The notes beneath the pieces were generated by a model. It was not told the origin of the DNA and ran no database searches. It saw nothing but the letters and a program-made list of their open reading frames with translations. 64,000 nucleotides of DNA from the NCBI GenBank assembly GCA_021234535.1, contig CM037845.1, forward strand, positions 5,298,501 to 5,362,500, written 5' to 3'. Of this stretch, positions 24,573-35,950 are shown piece after piece. The translations under genes were made by a program, and so were the position numbers. This DNA is from Stichopus chloronotus (taxonomy: Eukaryota; Echinodermata; Holothuroidea; Aspidochirotida; Stichopodidae). Position 1 is the stretch's first letter; every line of letters starts with the position of its first letter.

Positions 24573-25210
24573 TACAGAGTTGATATCGATAAATTTAAGG
24601 TGATTTGAAAGGGTGTTAAACTCATGGCAATACTTGTAATTAGCATAATTAGTCAAGTTTCACATCCAATAGTTATGAAAACTGTCAAAATTTTGTAATT
24701 ATTTTTTACCGTTACTTGTACTGGTTCTGTGCATTTGAATAAGTACTAACATGAAAAGTGTCTTGTCACAGATGTTCAAAAACTAAATGAAATCATTAAA
24801 GGCTGTATTGCATCACCCTACAGTAAGCTATATTTTTACCTCCCTGAAAGGAAAATTCTCAACTGGTTCTAAGTTACAGTATTCTAGATTTGCCAGCAAA
24901 TTCGAAAGATGCAGAGCAGCTCGTATTACACATCGTACACAGGGATCCATTGTTTTGATTACACATGTGGAGGATTGTAAGACAGGCTGAGGGAGGGACT
25001 AGAGGTAGGTGGTTGGGAGAATTGTAACTGTCTGGGGTGATGCATTACAGCCTTTAATTAACTCACTCTTTAAGGTTCCATTGTATGTGAAACATTGGGA
25101 TCCTCTTAGTTTGACCATTTGTCATTAGTATGTTAAGAAAATTTGACAGGCTTAGAAAATTTAGTGAATTTCACAAAACAACTCAATGAGCCTCTTCGAG
25201 CAGTTTTGGT
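24573..25210 (+). repeat. Duplicated dispersed repeat, copy B (interrupted)
   Basis: Second copy of the repeat at 21815, carrying a TTAA MITE at 24800-25053 between AACTAAATGAAATCA and CTCACTCTTTAAGG. The first copy has a continuous sequence at this point, apart from ordinary divergence. Confidence 0.75.
24800..25053. mobile_element. TTAA-flanked MITE with long inverted ends
   Basis: Left AGGCTGTATTGCATCACCC and right GGGTGATGCATTACAGCCT are inverted with one mismatch, flanked on both sides by TTAA (24796-24799, 25054-25057). It is 254 bp long without coding capacity. The related uninterrupted copy at 21815 acts as an approximate empty site. Confidence 0.85.
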
Positions 25211-27447
25211 GTTGATATTAAGTACTGTTTCTGGATACTAGACTTCTCATTGGTGGTCTTGAAAACTGAAATTGTGTCTGAATCGGTTCTTAGCTTCTCC
25301 TTGATGTCAATTTGTATATATGGTACACAAATATATGGTGTGAAATGAACCCTGTTAGATCCAAAATTTGCTTTGGGAACATCAAAATCATTTAAACTAT
25401 ACAGTCTTGGATGATAGAAATATAGAAAAATGTGTTCTTGGGATACCGGTACATCTGAACTCCACCCTCCGACGAAAGTGAGAATTTTCTTGCACCCAAG
25501 TTGTTACTGTATATGAAGATCTGCATTTCCGTTGATGGTTTCGTCTGAGATTTATCACTCCCAGTTGAGGAGAGGTGGTGGCATAACTGATACATTCCTG
25601 TCTAATTTTCTTTGCATCTTACTTACCTGTCTCCACACAACCATATGCACATACAGTAATAGATAGCTAGTACTCCGTTCCACCCATTTATGTGCTTGTT
25701 CCTGGCCAGGAAGTAGCACATATATGGATGAAACAGTACGCATGGCTTGGAAAGGTCGAAAGAACATGCTTCTCTACATAGGCTAGGGCAAAGCTAGACT
25801 TAGGGTTAAAGGTTACCAAGTTATTGCTGGCACCATTAAGTGGCATCATGGCATGTTCATCTTTCTAAAATTTCCAAACTATGTGAGTTTGAAATTGTTT
25901 CGTGGTAATGAAAGATTGAAAGTTCCTGTAGTCGGCATTTTTGTGCTTTTGAAATTTGCAGTGCTAGAGGTGCTTACTTCTATAGATACACATAGTTTTA
26001 TTCTACTGTATCTCAGTTCATTAGATATCAGTAAGACACAGTGATGAAGCATAATAGGTAAAAGAGAATTTATTAGTTTTAAAGTTTTACTTTCAAATAT
26101 ACAAGTGGTCAGAACTTGAGATTGGCACTCTGAAGTTCTTTCAGAGTTCATATGTCAGGATTCTTAACAGTCACAGTGGATGATTTAATTCATCATGATA
26201 TAAAAGCCAATCAGCTATATCATTGAAGAATTGTATCAGCCGAGTTGACACTCTTGTGATAGTTTCAATAAAACTATGTAAATACTGTACAGCAGATTTG
26301 AAAAGAACTTATAGCCCAAATGCAATACGTGCAGTTCTGTGCCACTTTAAATGCATGCAGTATCTGTCAGTGCAGAAACAATCTGCTTCTTAAGCAAAAT
26401 TTTAGACCTTCAACCTTCATCCAGCTGTTTTTTTTTTTTTCATTTCCTTAAACTAGACAGCTATTCTTCAAGTCAACAGGAATGCAGACATTTCTGTTCA
26501 AATTTTCCGCAACTCACACCACAGTACTGTAGTAAAGGAAGAATTGAAATTTCAGAAACACTGTATTCAAACTATTTTAACTTCCTGCCACAAGTTTCTG
26601 CTCATAGTACCTTTGCTGGTGTATTGTAGCAAATTTGATGTACTGTATACAGTATGTTACATTTACCTTGTCACTCAATTACCACACGCCACACAGCAAA
26701 TAATTACTGTACTGTGCCAGAAATTCAAACCTCTGGTAACCTTTTTCTTGACCTTGCCTCTAACTTAATTCCTAAGTGGATCAGTACAGTACCTCCTTTC
26801 CAAACTATCACTGTACTATTAAACTGCATACCATGTTCGATCTACTGCACAGAGTGATGTGTCCAGCTTCTAATACGGTATCGACTGTAATTAAAAGCTA
26901 CCTAACAATCATATTCATACCCTGTGCTGTATTCCAAAACTTGTTTACGTGTACACTATGTAGTGTGCATACAGTACTGACATAGACAAAACAAAAATTA
27001 CGAATGGTTAGGCTATTTAAAACATATATGAGGTTAGTATGTCACATACAGTGCTTCAAAAGATGTGAAAATGAAAGTTATTGAACTGTTATTGTTACAG
27101 CCATTACATACTGTGTGACTTGTTAGTTGCGACCTTGAAATTCAGAAACAGTTCAGTAGATTCTACTGTACCTGCATACAGCACATGCATGATTACATAA
27201 AGTGAACCACAGAGAAAGCAAATATTGTTTCGTCATCACTGAATGATTGTCTCTTTCGACAATTCTACATTGTAGTGATTGTACACCTTTGAGTGATGGA
27301 CAATTAAAAAGTTTCACTGATCTCTGGTTAAAAGTTTTCTGATAATTTACCAAAAAACTTAGATACTTGCACCTTCAGCAATGTACTCTTCATCCTTGTA
27401 TAGATTGTAGGTTTGAAGGTTCAAGTTGTAGATGACATCATACAGTA

Positions 27448-27926
27448 AACATATACTTACCCCTTGCATAGTTAGCCAAACTAGTTCAGACACACACTCT
27501 ACGATAATCTTGCACCGTGCCCTATATACCCTAGCTCTGCCTCGATAGGCTTGAGCGCCAGCAAGTGAATGAAGAAAATTAAGACCTGAACACTTACTCT
27601 GGCATAGAGGGACTAGACCGAGGTCCAAAGTCACCAGGGGCCGGAGACCTGCGAAAGAAAATCCATGAGTTCTTGTAGAATCATTTTTTCTTTGTTTTTA
27701 TGTAGAAGAAATCCCTGCCATTGAATGAATTCTCCTCTTCGAGCACCTAGGGCAACAGCTACATACCATACATAAACACATGAAAAACAAATAGTTGCTG
27801 CCCAACCTTTGAGGGGTGGGCGGCTCGCAGCATCAAGGGGTAAGCATAGTCACTCGTGAATTCCCACACCAGTGAGTTGTGGGGTGGTTCAAATTGTAGA
27901 CATATACTTACCCCTTGCTTACATTA
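27448..27926. repeat. Direct/inverted short repeats flanking the DIRS fragment
   Basis: CATATACTTACCCCTTGC occurs at about 27450 and again at about 27901, and its complement core CAAGGGGTAAG occurs at about 27835. Clustered direct and inverted copies at one edge of a tyrosine-recombinase element recall DIRS-type split or inverted terminal repeats, but the opposite end was not found. Confidence 0.4.
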
Positions 27927-27949
27927 TTGCACTTGAATGGCACTGTACT

Positions 27950-29300
27950 AGTAGGGAGACCTCGGTGGGAGGTCACCGGGGTGCAGAGAGGACGTCTCAA
28001 CCAAAAGCCGCTTCGGCACCTGGAGTGTCCAAGAGGTAACAAGCGACGAAGGTAGTAGGAGTCTTCCAGGCAGCCGCTCGGAGGAGCTCCTCAATCGGTA
28101 AACCTGTGCCTTCAACATCGCTTGCCCCCCGGACCTCGTGAGCCCTAACCTGTCCATGGGCATGCGGCGCAATGACCTTGGTCATTCAACGTCAAAGGGG
28201 CATCCCACAAGGCCACATTCTGCGGCCTGCACTGAAGAACCAAAAGGCACTGGGACACCACAGGTCCTTCATTCTGTAGAGGTGTCATTTTAATGCCCTT
28301 ACTGGACACCGTTTTCTCCGTATCCTCACTAATGGAGGATGCTGAGCTAACATTTGGGATGAAGATGTTGCCGGGCACAAAAGTAAGTGTCTAGGTCTTG
28401 ACCAAAAATGAGGGGTCAAGAACTAGGCAAACCCCATGGTTCTTGAACCTCAAATGGTCAGGCACGATAGAAAGAGCCTAGAGACAGCTGCTCCGTCTCG
28501 CCAATGCCTGCTGCGATCAGGAACAAGGTTTAGCGTGTCAAGTGCTCCATGGGGCGGACATGCAGGTGTTCAATAGGGCACCTCCACCAAGGCGCACAAG
28601 ACCCCGCTGAGTGACCAAGACGGCGCCAGCAGGGCGCACAACAGGCCTAGAGTTTCGCCATTCCCAAAAGCAGCTGGGATAGGAACCCCGTTCAACCCCA
28701 CCGTCGTCATGGCAGAAAAGCAGCTATGGACGGCAGCGATGGCTGAATGGTAGTTCTTGATGGTGTTCACCTGTTTGTCCTCTTCTAACAGCACCATCAC
28801 GAACTTGGCGACCTCGACCAGGAAGTCCTCAGTTAGAGAAGTCTCGTGGTCTGCACACCACCCTCGGAATCTGGTATGTCTAGAATGGTAAGTGTGGAGG
28901 GTAGTTGGTCTCCTCGCTGGCACAGTCATGGCGTCAACGTTGTCAGGAATTCACTATGCCCGGAAGGAATCCCTGACAGCCACCATGCAGTCAGGTGCAG
29001 CACCCTTCCCCTGTTCTGGGAGACGAGGTTAGGACAGGTAGGCAGCTCTGAGCCAGTCCCCACTCCCCCTGACTCACCCAGCCTCCTGACAAACCGTCGG
29101 CTAGCATGTTGTCCTTTCCCCACTATGTGGAAGGCCCGTATGGAAATGTCGTGCCTGGCGACACCACAGGAGGAAGGACCAGACCTTCAGACAAAGCTGG
29201 GGGATCTTATCCCCCTTGCCTGTTGATGTACACTACGACGGTTTTATTGTCTGAGAAAGCGACTGCTACGACTGCTTTGAGCAATAGTGTAAGCAAGGGC
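27950..29300 (-). pseudogene. DIRS-type retrotransposon fragment: RNase H then tyrosine recombinase
   Basis: Reading down from 29300 on the minus strand, frames change several times. The order is an RNase-H-like stretch (SDNKTVVVYINRQGG-like near 29240, then GKDNMLADGLSG-like near 29100), a linker with LVSQNRGRVLHLTAW near 29020, and a recombinase N-terminal SAM-like domain (YHSRHTRFRGWC and VNTIKNYHSAIAAVH, about 28720-28890). The recombinase C-terminus follows with the HxxR box (RAHEVRG) and the tyrosine region (AAAWKTPTTFVACYL, about 28030-28140). In DIRS elements this recombinase inserts the circular cDNA by strand exchange at Tyr, without target duplication. Frameshifts make this copy inactive. 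Gag, most of the reverse transcriptase and a methylase are absent. The segment is more GC-rich than its surroundings. Confidence 0.85.
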
Positions 29301-29510
29301 TGTGTGATTTGTGGGGAGACGACAATATTTTTCAATCGTTTCATTCAAATCCTGATACGGTATGCTGGACTCCTGTAAATGGTCCAGGCCAAAGCAAGCT
29401 TATCACAATATCTTTGACTTTGTACAGCATTGTACAGCTAGCCATTTGGGTCAGAACTGCACATCTCACAATTGTTCATCAAACTACAAACTTTGCAGTT
29501 TCGAACAACT

Positions 29511-29915
29511 AGATCTCTACAGCAACAGAAACATTAAAGCTGTAGAACTCTACAGCAACAGTAATATTATTACAACTGTAGAGCTCTACAGCAGCATTAA
29601 TATTATTAAAGCTGTAGAGTTCTACAGCAACACTAATATTATTAAAGATGTAGAGCTCTACAGCAACAGTAATGTCATTAAAGCTCTAGAGCTCTTCAGC
29701 AACAGTAATATTATCAAAGCTGTTGAGCTCTACATCAACAGATATTATTAAAGCTGTAGAGCTCTACAGCAACAGTAATATCATTGAAGCTGTAGAGCTC
29801 TGCAGCAACAGTAATATTTTTTAAACTGTAGAGCTCTACAGGGACAGTAATATTGTTAAGATGTGAGCTCTACAGTATGGCAACAGTAAAATTATTAAAG
29901 CTGTAGCACACATTG
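29511..29915 (+). repeat. 36-bp minisatellite with palindromic core
   Basis: About eleven tandem units of GCTGTAGAGCTCTACAGCAA followed by CAGTAATATTATTAAA. Each unit carries the 12-bp palindrome GTAGAGCTCTAC, or a one-base variant of it. The length is a multiple of three, so one frame reads a 12-residue repeat (AVELYSNSNIIK), which I take as incidental. Unit lengths drift to 34-40 bases at the right edge. Confidence 0.9.
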
Positions 29916-32189
29916 AATATTGCTACAGTGACTTGTGTCCAATTCCTTCCCTTTAAAGTCATTTTTGTTTTGTTATGGAAAGCTAAAGTTGCTGACTTAG
30001 GTGGTTTCATTTGGTTGTATGTGTTACTGTTGTATGGTATATTGTGTTAGTGACATATATATTGTTCCTGGTAACAAAATGTCTGAGGTACATGAAACGA
30101 ACAGGAAACAATCCACAAATCTTTCATCAACGGTGACTCATTGTGTTTTAGAATCAATTGTTTCTGATCTGTATTTATGTATTTATATTCTTGTATTTAT
30201 ATTCTTTTGGGGTTTTTTTGTTGTTGTTTTTTTTCCTGGTCATAACAATAGTTAGACTGCTGAAAGTGCTTTCAATAGTTCCTTAGAAATATTCCAGTGA
30301 TAATTTAATTCCCTCTTTTTACCTATGTGAGGTGCTCAGATTTTGATGATCATGTACAGAACAAATTCCACATGTACAGGAAGCTAAACAAACTGTTTCA
30401 ACAATGTTGCTGATGTCCATCTCTTTTCAACAACTGCAGTATGATGGTATTTTGACAGTAATGCATTGAAATAATGTCCCAATGGATAGAACTCTCAGAG
30501 TACACCATGGTTGTTTAAAGTACTGTATCGTTGGTTAATTCACTGCATTCTATAGTTTCCCTGTGGTTGTACAGTAGTTTTCGCCATTCATTTCTCCATG
30601 GTATACCAGCACTGTATGGTACAGTTACAGTAAGTGGCTAAAGAGTGTGTACAATTCACAGCTTTGAAGATATTGCAAGAGACCTTTAAAGCTGCTAGAT
30701 GAGTTGTATTGACAATCATCTGGTCACCTACTGTAGCTTTGTTCTTTATCAGTGTTTCAGGGAAGAGAGAGTTGGTTAAAGATCAACAGTCACAAAATCA
30801 GAAAGAGAACCACTATACCTTGTATGCACTCATCTCTCAGATATTTGAATATGAAAATTGTCTTGACATTTTTATCGGCCCTACAAAATTCAGATTCTCC
30901 TAGAAAGCATCGCTGTCAATCACCAATACTTGAAATCAAACAGACCATTGGTATAGATATGGGATATTCATGCATGCAAAAATGGAGCTTACACAATCTT
31001 TTTTGTATAGTGGCTATGACATATTCCTCAAAATATGACTTTTAGTGACAAATTTTCAAGTCCTAGTCCAGCTTTAGTTAATGTACAACTATTTGTGCTC
31101 TTGCTGGATGTGTATAAAGCACTTTGCTCTTCATAACTTCATGGTCTAAACTGCAGCCTACTGTAAGGTTCAGTATTTTTCCATGGTTTATACTTCATGT
31201 GTCTGATTGATGTACTTTATCTTGTACAACTGTTGCACTTTGCATTGTGGTAGATGTAGCATCTACTCATCAGGGTTATAGTCGAAATGAGCCCTGACCA
31301 CGACTTTCAGGCCTCGAGTGGCCTTCCAAGTCTATTTAGGCCTTCTACATACTGTTACAAGCCTCTGTTCAAGGGTGGATTCACACTGACCAGACTCTAC
31401 CACAACATCGCTACCCATACTGGAGGTCCACATACATTTACTGTAATACGCATAAACTTGCACTGTAGTTGTTTGGTAGATCTACCAGTAGCTTAATATT
31501 CAATGCAGTGTGTTTTCAAAAGCAGCCTTTCCTCCTCCTGTTGTACGTAGTTAACATTGTGGGGTAATTGCACACTTATGTCACATTGTAAACGGTCGTG
31601 AAAAACCAGTTAATGAACAGTGTATTTAACTTAAACTGTTCAAAGAGCTGCCCCAAATTGCTTCCTTGTTAATTTTCCTGATAAGTACACTTGACACCAA
31701 CTCTGACTGTGGCTTAGCCGATGACTGTATAGTGTGAACTTCCAGTTTGACCACTCTCTAGGCTGGGATTTCCTCAAAATGGGATAAGCATTCTGTATGC
31801 CTAATTACAGGCAATCATTTTGTGGATGTCTCTATTGGACCGATCCATAGATGGTACTATATCACAGTGCACTGTACTGTACTGTACAGAGGAAAAACCC
31901 TAACCCCTGCAGTATGTCAGGATATGACGTCATGTTGTATCATGCAGAGAGGGTCTTCTTGAGACATTATTTTAGCACATAACAAGAAGTCTGTAAGGAT
32001 GCAGGAGGGCGCTCTATTTTTGATGAGAATTAATATCTAGAGACTTGTGCGTGTTGTAGTCTGTACTCATGTATTGAATACTTCGTCACTACTGTACAGG
32101 TGTTCTTCGTGAGCTGCATTTGGAAAAATGTCTAATATGCTTTTGCATTTTGAATTGAATTCTCTTCTTAATTTTTCTTCCATTTGCAG

Positions 32190-32222
32190 AGTTTGAAGAA
32201 GTTTATCAGTGGAAGCCATACT
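32190..32222 (+). CDS. Putative 33-nt internal exon
   Basis: Preceded by a strong polypyrimidine tract and acceptor (TTTTTCTTCCATTTGCAG) and followed by the consensus donor GTAAGT. Spliced to the exon ending at 15869 it continues in phase 1 and reads EFEEVYQWKPY, an acidic-aromatic segment without stops, leaving one base for the next codon. Read in phase 0 it gives SLKKFISGSHT, which would instead join the candidate exons at 32681 and 33308. Both choices are open. The splice signals are the best in the window; the product is unrecognised. Confidence 0.45.
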
Positions 32223-32680
32223 GTAAGTATTTCATTGTTTTTATGTGTAGTTGCATGTTTCCGGCTGTATCCTCTTTGCTTTTCCACAATAAGATTTAAG
32301 CTTGCACGGCACCTTAACACTTGTACTATACTGCACATTCAGTGAACAAATTACAAACATGTTTCCCTTCTGCAATTGACATAAAAGGTTAGTAGTTGAG
32401 GTATATAGACTGTAGACAGGAAGCAATTCACGTTGCTGATTCCTGAAGGACAATCGATACAAATTGATTAACATTAACTAGATTTAAGCTAAATTATAAA
32501 GGTCACCAAATAATCATTTTGCCACTGTCGTCTTTCTTTGAAGAGCATTGTAAGTAATATGACATGAATTTACTACTGCACATTACTGTACATCAACTCT
32601 TACTTAAGTGTCTTTACAGTGCTGTATCTCTCCTTGGACCTGCCCTTCATGTTTATTGTTTGAAGCTTTTTGTATTACAG

Positions 32681-32740
32681 GTGGCCTACATTACAAACCA
32701 TAGAATGCCACTGTCCAATGTGTACAGCTGTCTGAACAAG
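32681..32740 (+). CDS. Candidate 60-nt exon (phase 0)
   Basis: Flanked by TTTTTGTATTACAG and AACAAG|GTAGGG. Phase 0 is open and reads VAYITNHRMPLSNVYSCLNK; the phase needed after the EFEEVYQWKPY reading of the 33-nt exon meets a stop. It is therefore compatible only with the alternative SLKKFISGSHT reading or with another transcript. No family recognised. Confidence 0.3.
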
Positions 32741-32779
32741 GTAGGGATACAGTAAAAACAGGTGTCAGGAAGGGGGCAT

Positions 32780-33115
32780 ACCACGAGAATGAAGGTTCAC
32801 AAGACCGGAGGTTCATGAGAGCGAAAGTAAAAAAAGGGTTTACAAGACCGAAGGTTCGGAAGACCGAAAATTAAAAAAGGTTAAGAGACCGAAGACTGGC
32901 ACTGTGTAAAGTAATGCTAGCGCCTGGAATTTTTTGCCTTCCCGTTACACTGTGCTTTGCATTTTCAAAGGGCGAAAGTAGATATCCCCCGGAAGATGCC
33001 CAACACCCACCCTGGCAGGGTGGTTACAAGGTGTTTCATGCTGGGTGTTTCGTGTCGGGTGCTTCATGTGGCTGCTTCATGTCGGCTGCTTCATGTCAGC
33101 TGCTTCATGTCTGTC
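32780..33115 (+). repeat. Degenerate word repeats (GAAGGTTCAC.AGACC and GCTTCATGTCG)
   Basis: At 32790-32895 the words GAAGGTTCACAAGACCG, GGAGGTTCATGAGAGCG, GAAGGTTCGGAAGACCG and AAGAGACCGAAG recur at about 18-24 base spacing. At 33035-33112 GTTTCGTGTCGGGT, GCTTCATGTGGCT and GCTTCATGTCGGCT follow. They belong to the same style of spaced-word array as 47668 and 54275. Confidence 0.7.
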
Positions 33116-33307
33116 TTGTGAACCTGTGGTGTTGCGGGCCTTCTTCCTCATGGGCTGAAATCCTGAGGAAGTTTCAAGACTACAGTGACAAACAACGACA
33201 GCTGTTACTTTACCTGTATGCATTTTGCAACTTGAGAGTGAGATATCTTTCAAGTAGTTACAGTACTTTATTCAAGAAGACAGAGAACACAGTTTATCTT
33301 TAAACAG

Positions 33308-33340
33308 GTGGAAGTTTGGAAGGAGATTCAACAGTTTGAA
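33308..33340 (+). CDS. Candidate 33-nt exon (phase 0)
   Basis: Follows TTTATCTTTAAACAG and is followed by the donor GTAAGG. Reads VEVWKEIQQFE in phase 0, which joins in frame with the candidate exon at 32681. The acceptor tract is weak. Helix-like, charged peptide; no family recognised. Confidence 0.3.
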
Positions 33341-34607
33341 GTAAGGATTTTTTTTTTTTCCATCCACCCAACGTCACCCAATAAGGTATCTTTGTATTGT
33401 TCTTGCCATTTCTACTTACTGTATACTGGATTTGAAAGTAAGTGCAATGTGATATATGCTATCTGCTACAGGTAGGAGGAGAATGTAGACATTTTTTACA
33501 ACTGTCACAGCCTTGTCAGTAGCCAGGCAGTCAGCTGTTGTATATCACTGTATAAAACATTAATTTAAGTTGCATTTTAAAAAATGTCTAGATAGAGCTA
33601 TTTTAGGAAACTTTTGGAACTTGTCATCTAGTTGTAAGAATATTAGGTTTCTGCCTGTTCCACTGCTTTCTCCATCCAGTGACAGTTCCCTGTTCCCATA
33701 CATCAGTCTACTGTAACTTGACGCCAAATATTTAACCAGTTGTTTTGATTTGTGAGGTAGTGGTTCTGACTTGACCGTTGGAAAGGAAACTCTGATCATA
33801 GCATCATCCTATACCCTTTTCGTGGGGTGTTGTAAATAAAGGTTACCCATGATAACGTCTAGAAGTAAGATAATACAAGACAAAAGAAAAAGGACGCTGT
33901 ACACCAGCTGTTCTCATGCCTCTTCATCGGAATTCTTATCACACTGGAGAAAATCTTTAACGACTACTGTAGCGTTGGAACACTTGTGTGAAATCTCCTT
34001 CTCACTTCCACTTCCCTGGTTTAAACTAGAATTGTGCAATATGGCTGTCTGATAACCTGCAATGTAGTACACATTGGACATAGTGCTTGACATTATTAAG
34101 ATATCTATGTAAGCCAAATTAACAGCAGATACAGTTAAGTCCAACAGGCATAAATTTTTAAGTTTTACGTTGATGTTAAATGCTGTGTATGACCCAGAAA
34201 CACTTTTCCAGTGACTACTACTCTCATCCAAAAATTTACCAAAATTTTGAATTGACTGAAATATTCACATTTTGTCTTAAGATCCAGGGGAGGGGCAAAA
34301 TGCCCTGGTGTGAAATATTTGTGGCAGGAAAACTGAATAAAATATCTGTAGAGAAAATACCTCACATACAGTAAAGTTAATGGAATGTCTTTACTCTGTG
34401 ATGCAAATTGAGGAAACAAAGTTGTGACATAGCTGACACTTTCATGTACTGCAAGAGCAGGGCATTCATGTTGCAGCACCCCTTGAAGTTTCTTCCGGTC
34501 TTTCTGGTTTACTTCTGAACCAATGTTTGACTACCCCTGTGCCGTTATTTGTATCGTAGCATCAGGTGTGTATTCATTTGATCGTTTTTGGAGCAACCTG
34601 TCAGTGT

Positions 34608-34803
34608 CAGGCCCATATGCAGCTTTTTCAGTGGGGGGTTCGATTTTACCACAAGTGGAACATTTTACCGGACAATTATGACCGACAAATTAAAACTCAT
34701 TATATATGTTGCTAACGTAGGCCTGCTATCATAGGCTGAGAGGAACTCCAGATCTTGTGGGGGGTTCGTCAGAACCCCCTGAACCCCCCTGGATACGGGC
34801 CTG
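34608..34803. mobile_element. Small DNA transposon, CAGGCCCATATGCAG termini
   Basis: Left CAGGCCCATATGCAG and right CTGGATACGGGCCTG are inverted at 13 of 15 positions. AGTGT directly flanks both sides (34603-34607, 34804-34808). It is 196 bp long, with GGGGGGTTCG / GAACCCCCC subterminal stretches, and non-coding. Its termini resemble those of the MITE at 10894. Confidence 0.65.
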
Positions 34804-35274
34804 AGTGTTGGCCATGAACTACCGTACTTACACGTTTCTTCAAGTGTACATAAACGGTGATTGTGGGCTGTGGCAGCTAGACTAACACTGAATTTGGTTG
34901 AGCTGTATGTTGCCATCTTTGAGATTCTTCACCGTAGTTCATGACTATTTTGGAGACAGCCCACACAAAGGATATACCATATCATGTGAAATCTCTCTTA
35001 CAGCTAAGCTGTTGATCTTTTGAATGTTGATGTGCATTGCATTCCAGCATATGAATTTGTTTTCAAGCTCTGTGACTGTAAGGTGCGCTTAATTTACACA
35101 AGAGGCCTACATACATACCATAAGGAGTAATATTTGACAGACAGTCGACATGAAGTATCTTGCTGCAGGCCTACAGTATATGTTTTATGTACCCGCTCTT
35201 CTACAATATAAGTTGCACGTATTAGTATTGCACACATATATGAGCAACCATTCATGTTCTAGAACTCAGGTCAA

Positions 35275-35950
35275 GGGTGCAGTCTTTTGATTCCTTGCTG
35301 AAGGCAAAAGGAATCAAAGCGATTGTGATGTTGTGTGTGCGTGCATGTATGCGCGTGTTTGTATGTACCAGCTTGCTTGTAAACACTATATCTCAAGAAG
35401 GGTAACTTTGACTAATCTCATTCTTGGTGTGTGGGCTGTTCATATTGAGTGGATGATCCCTAGAATGTCTTTGGTGATCAAAGGTCATTTGAGGTCACCA
35501 GCGGTCAAATTGTGAAAACTTTGCAAACACAATATAGATGTATAGCCGTGCATAATGCGGTACTTCTTGTGTGGGATGGTCATATTTAGAAGATAATCCC
35601 TAGCTTATTTGTAGAGTTCAAAGGTCATTTGAGGTCACCAGAGGGCAAAATGTGAAAACCTTGTGAACACAGTATCCCAAGGAAAGAAACCTTGACTAAT
35701 TTCATACTTAGTGTGTGGGTTGGTCATATTGAGTAGATGATCCCTATTGATTTTGGTGGAGGTCAAATTTCATTTGAGGTCACCGGAGGTCAGAAACATA
35801 TAAAACTGCTTAGTATACACAGTGGTCAGAAAAGGTTAGGCATGCTTTCTCTAGAATGATAAGGTGTTTAAATTTCAAAATTGGTATGTACAGTACATGT
35901 CATACTGTGTCCTTCATGAATATTGGCAAGGACTCACAAAGTCTCTTGAC
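35275..35950 (+). repeat. Dispersed GGTCA-rich repeat, best-preserved copy
   Basis: Starts near GATTCCTTGCTGAAGGCA and holds three internal sub-repeats of about 140-165 bp. Each runs TATCTCAAGAAGGGTAACT, TGTGTGGGTTGGTCATATTG, GAGT(A/G)GATGATCCCTA, then AGGTCATTTGAGGTCACC. It ends near TTGGCAAGGACTCACAAAG. Diverged copies lie at 5523, 12402, 45650 and around 52279. No coding frame persists across units. Confidence 0.75.

Larger units (their letters stand above)
15870..32189 (+). other. Putative large first intron
   Basis: Span between the donor at 15870 and the acceptor at 32188. It holds the MITEs, duplicated repeat, DIRS fragment and minisatellite listed separately. Outside these (about 18.0-21.8, 22.2-24.6, 25.2-27.4 and 29.9-32.2 kb) I see no convincing coding sequence. 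The text there is AT-rich, with many TACAGTA/ACTGTA words. The intron interpretation depends on the two flanking exons being joined. Confidence 0.35.

Noticed and set aside
28846..29226. 126-codon plus-strand frame in a GC-richer region
   Set aside because: Opposite strand carries recognisable DIRS domains, so this is a shadow frame.
29100..29300. tRNA, rRNA or CRISPR-like structures anywhere in the window
   Set aside because: No cloverleaf with conserved A and B boxes, no rRNA core sequence and no regularly spaced identical repeats with unique spacers were seen.
29362..29751. 129-codon frame with a 12-residue repeat (AVELYSNSNIIK)
   Set aside because: Created by the 36-bp minisatellite; no start context, splice signal or constraint.
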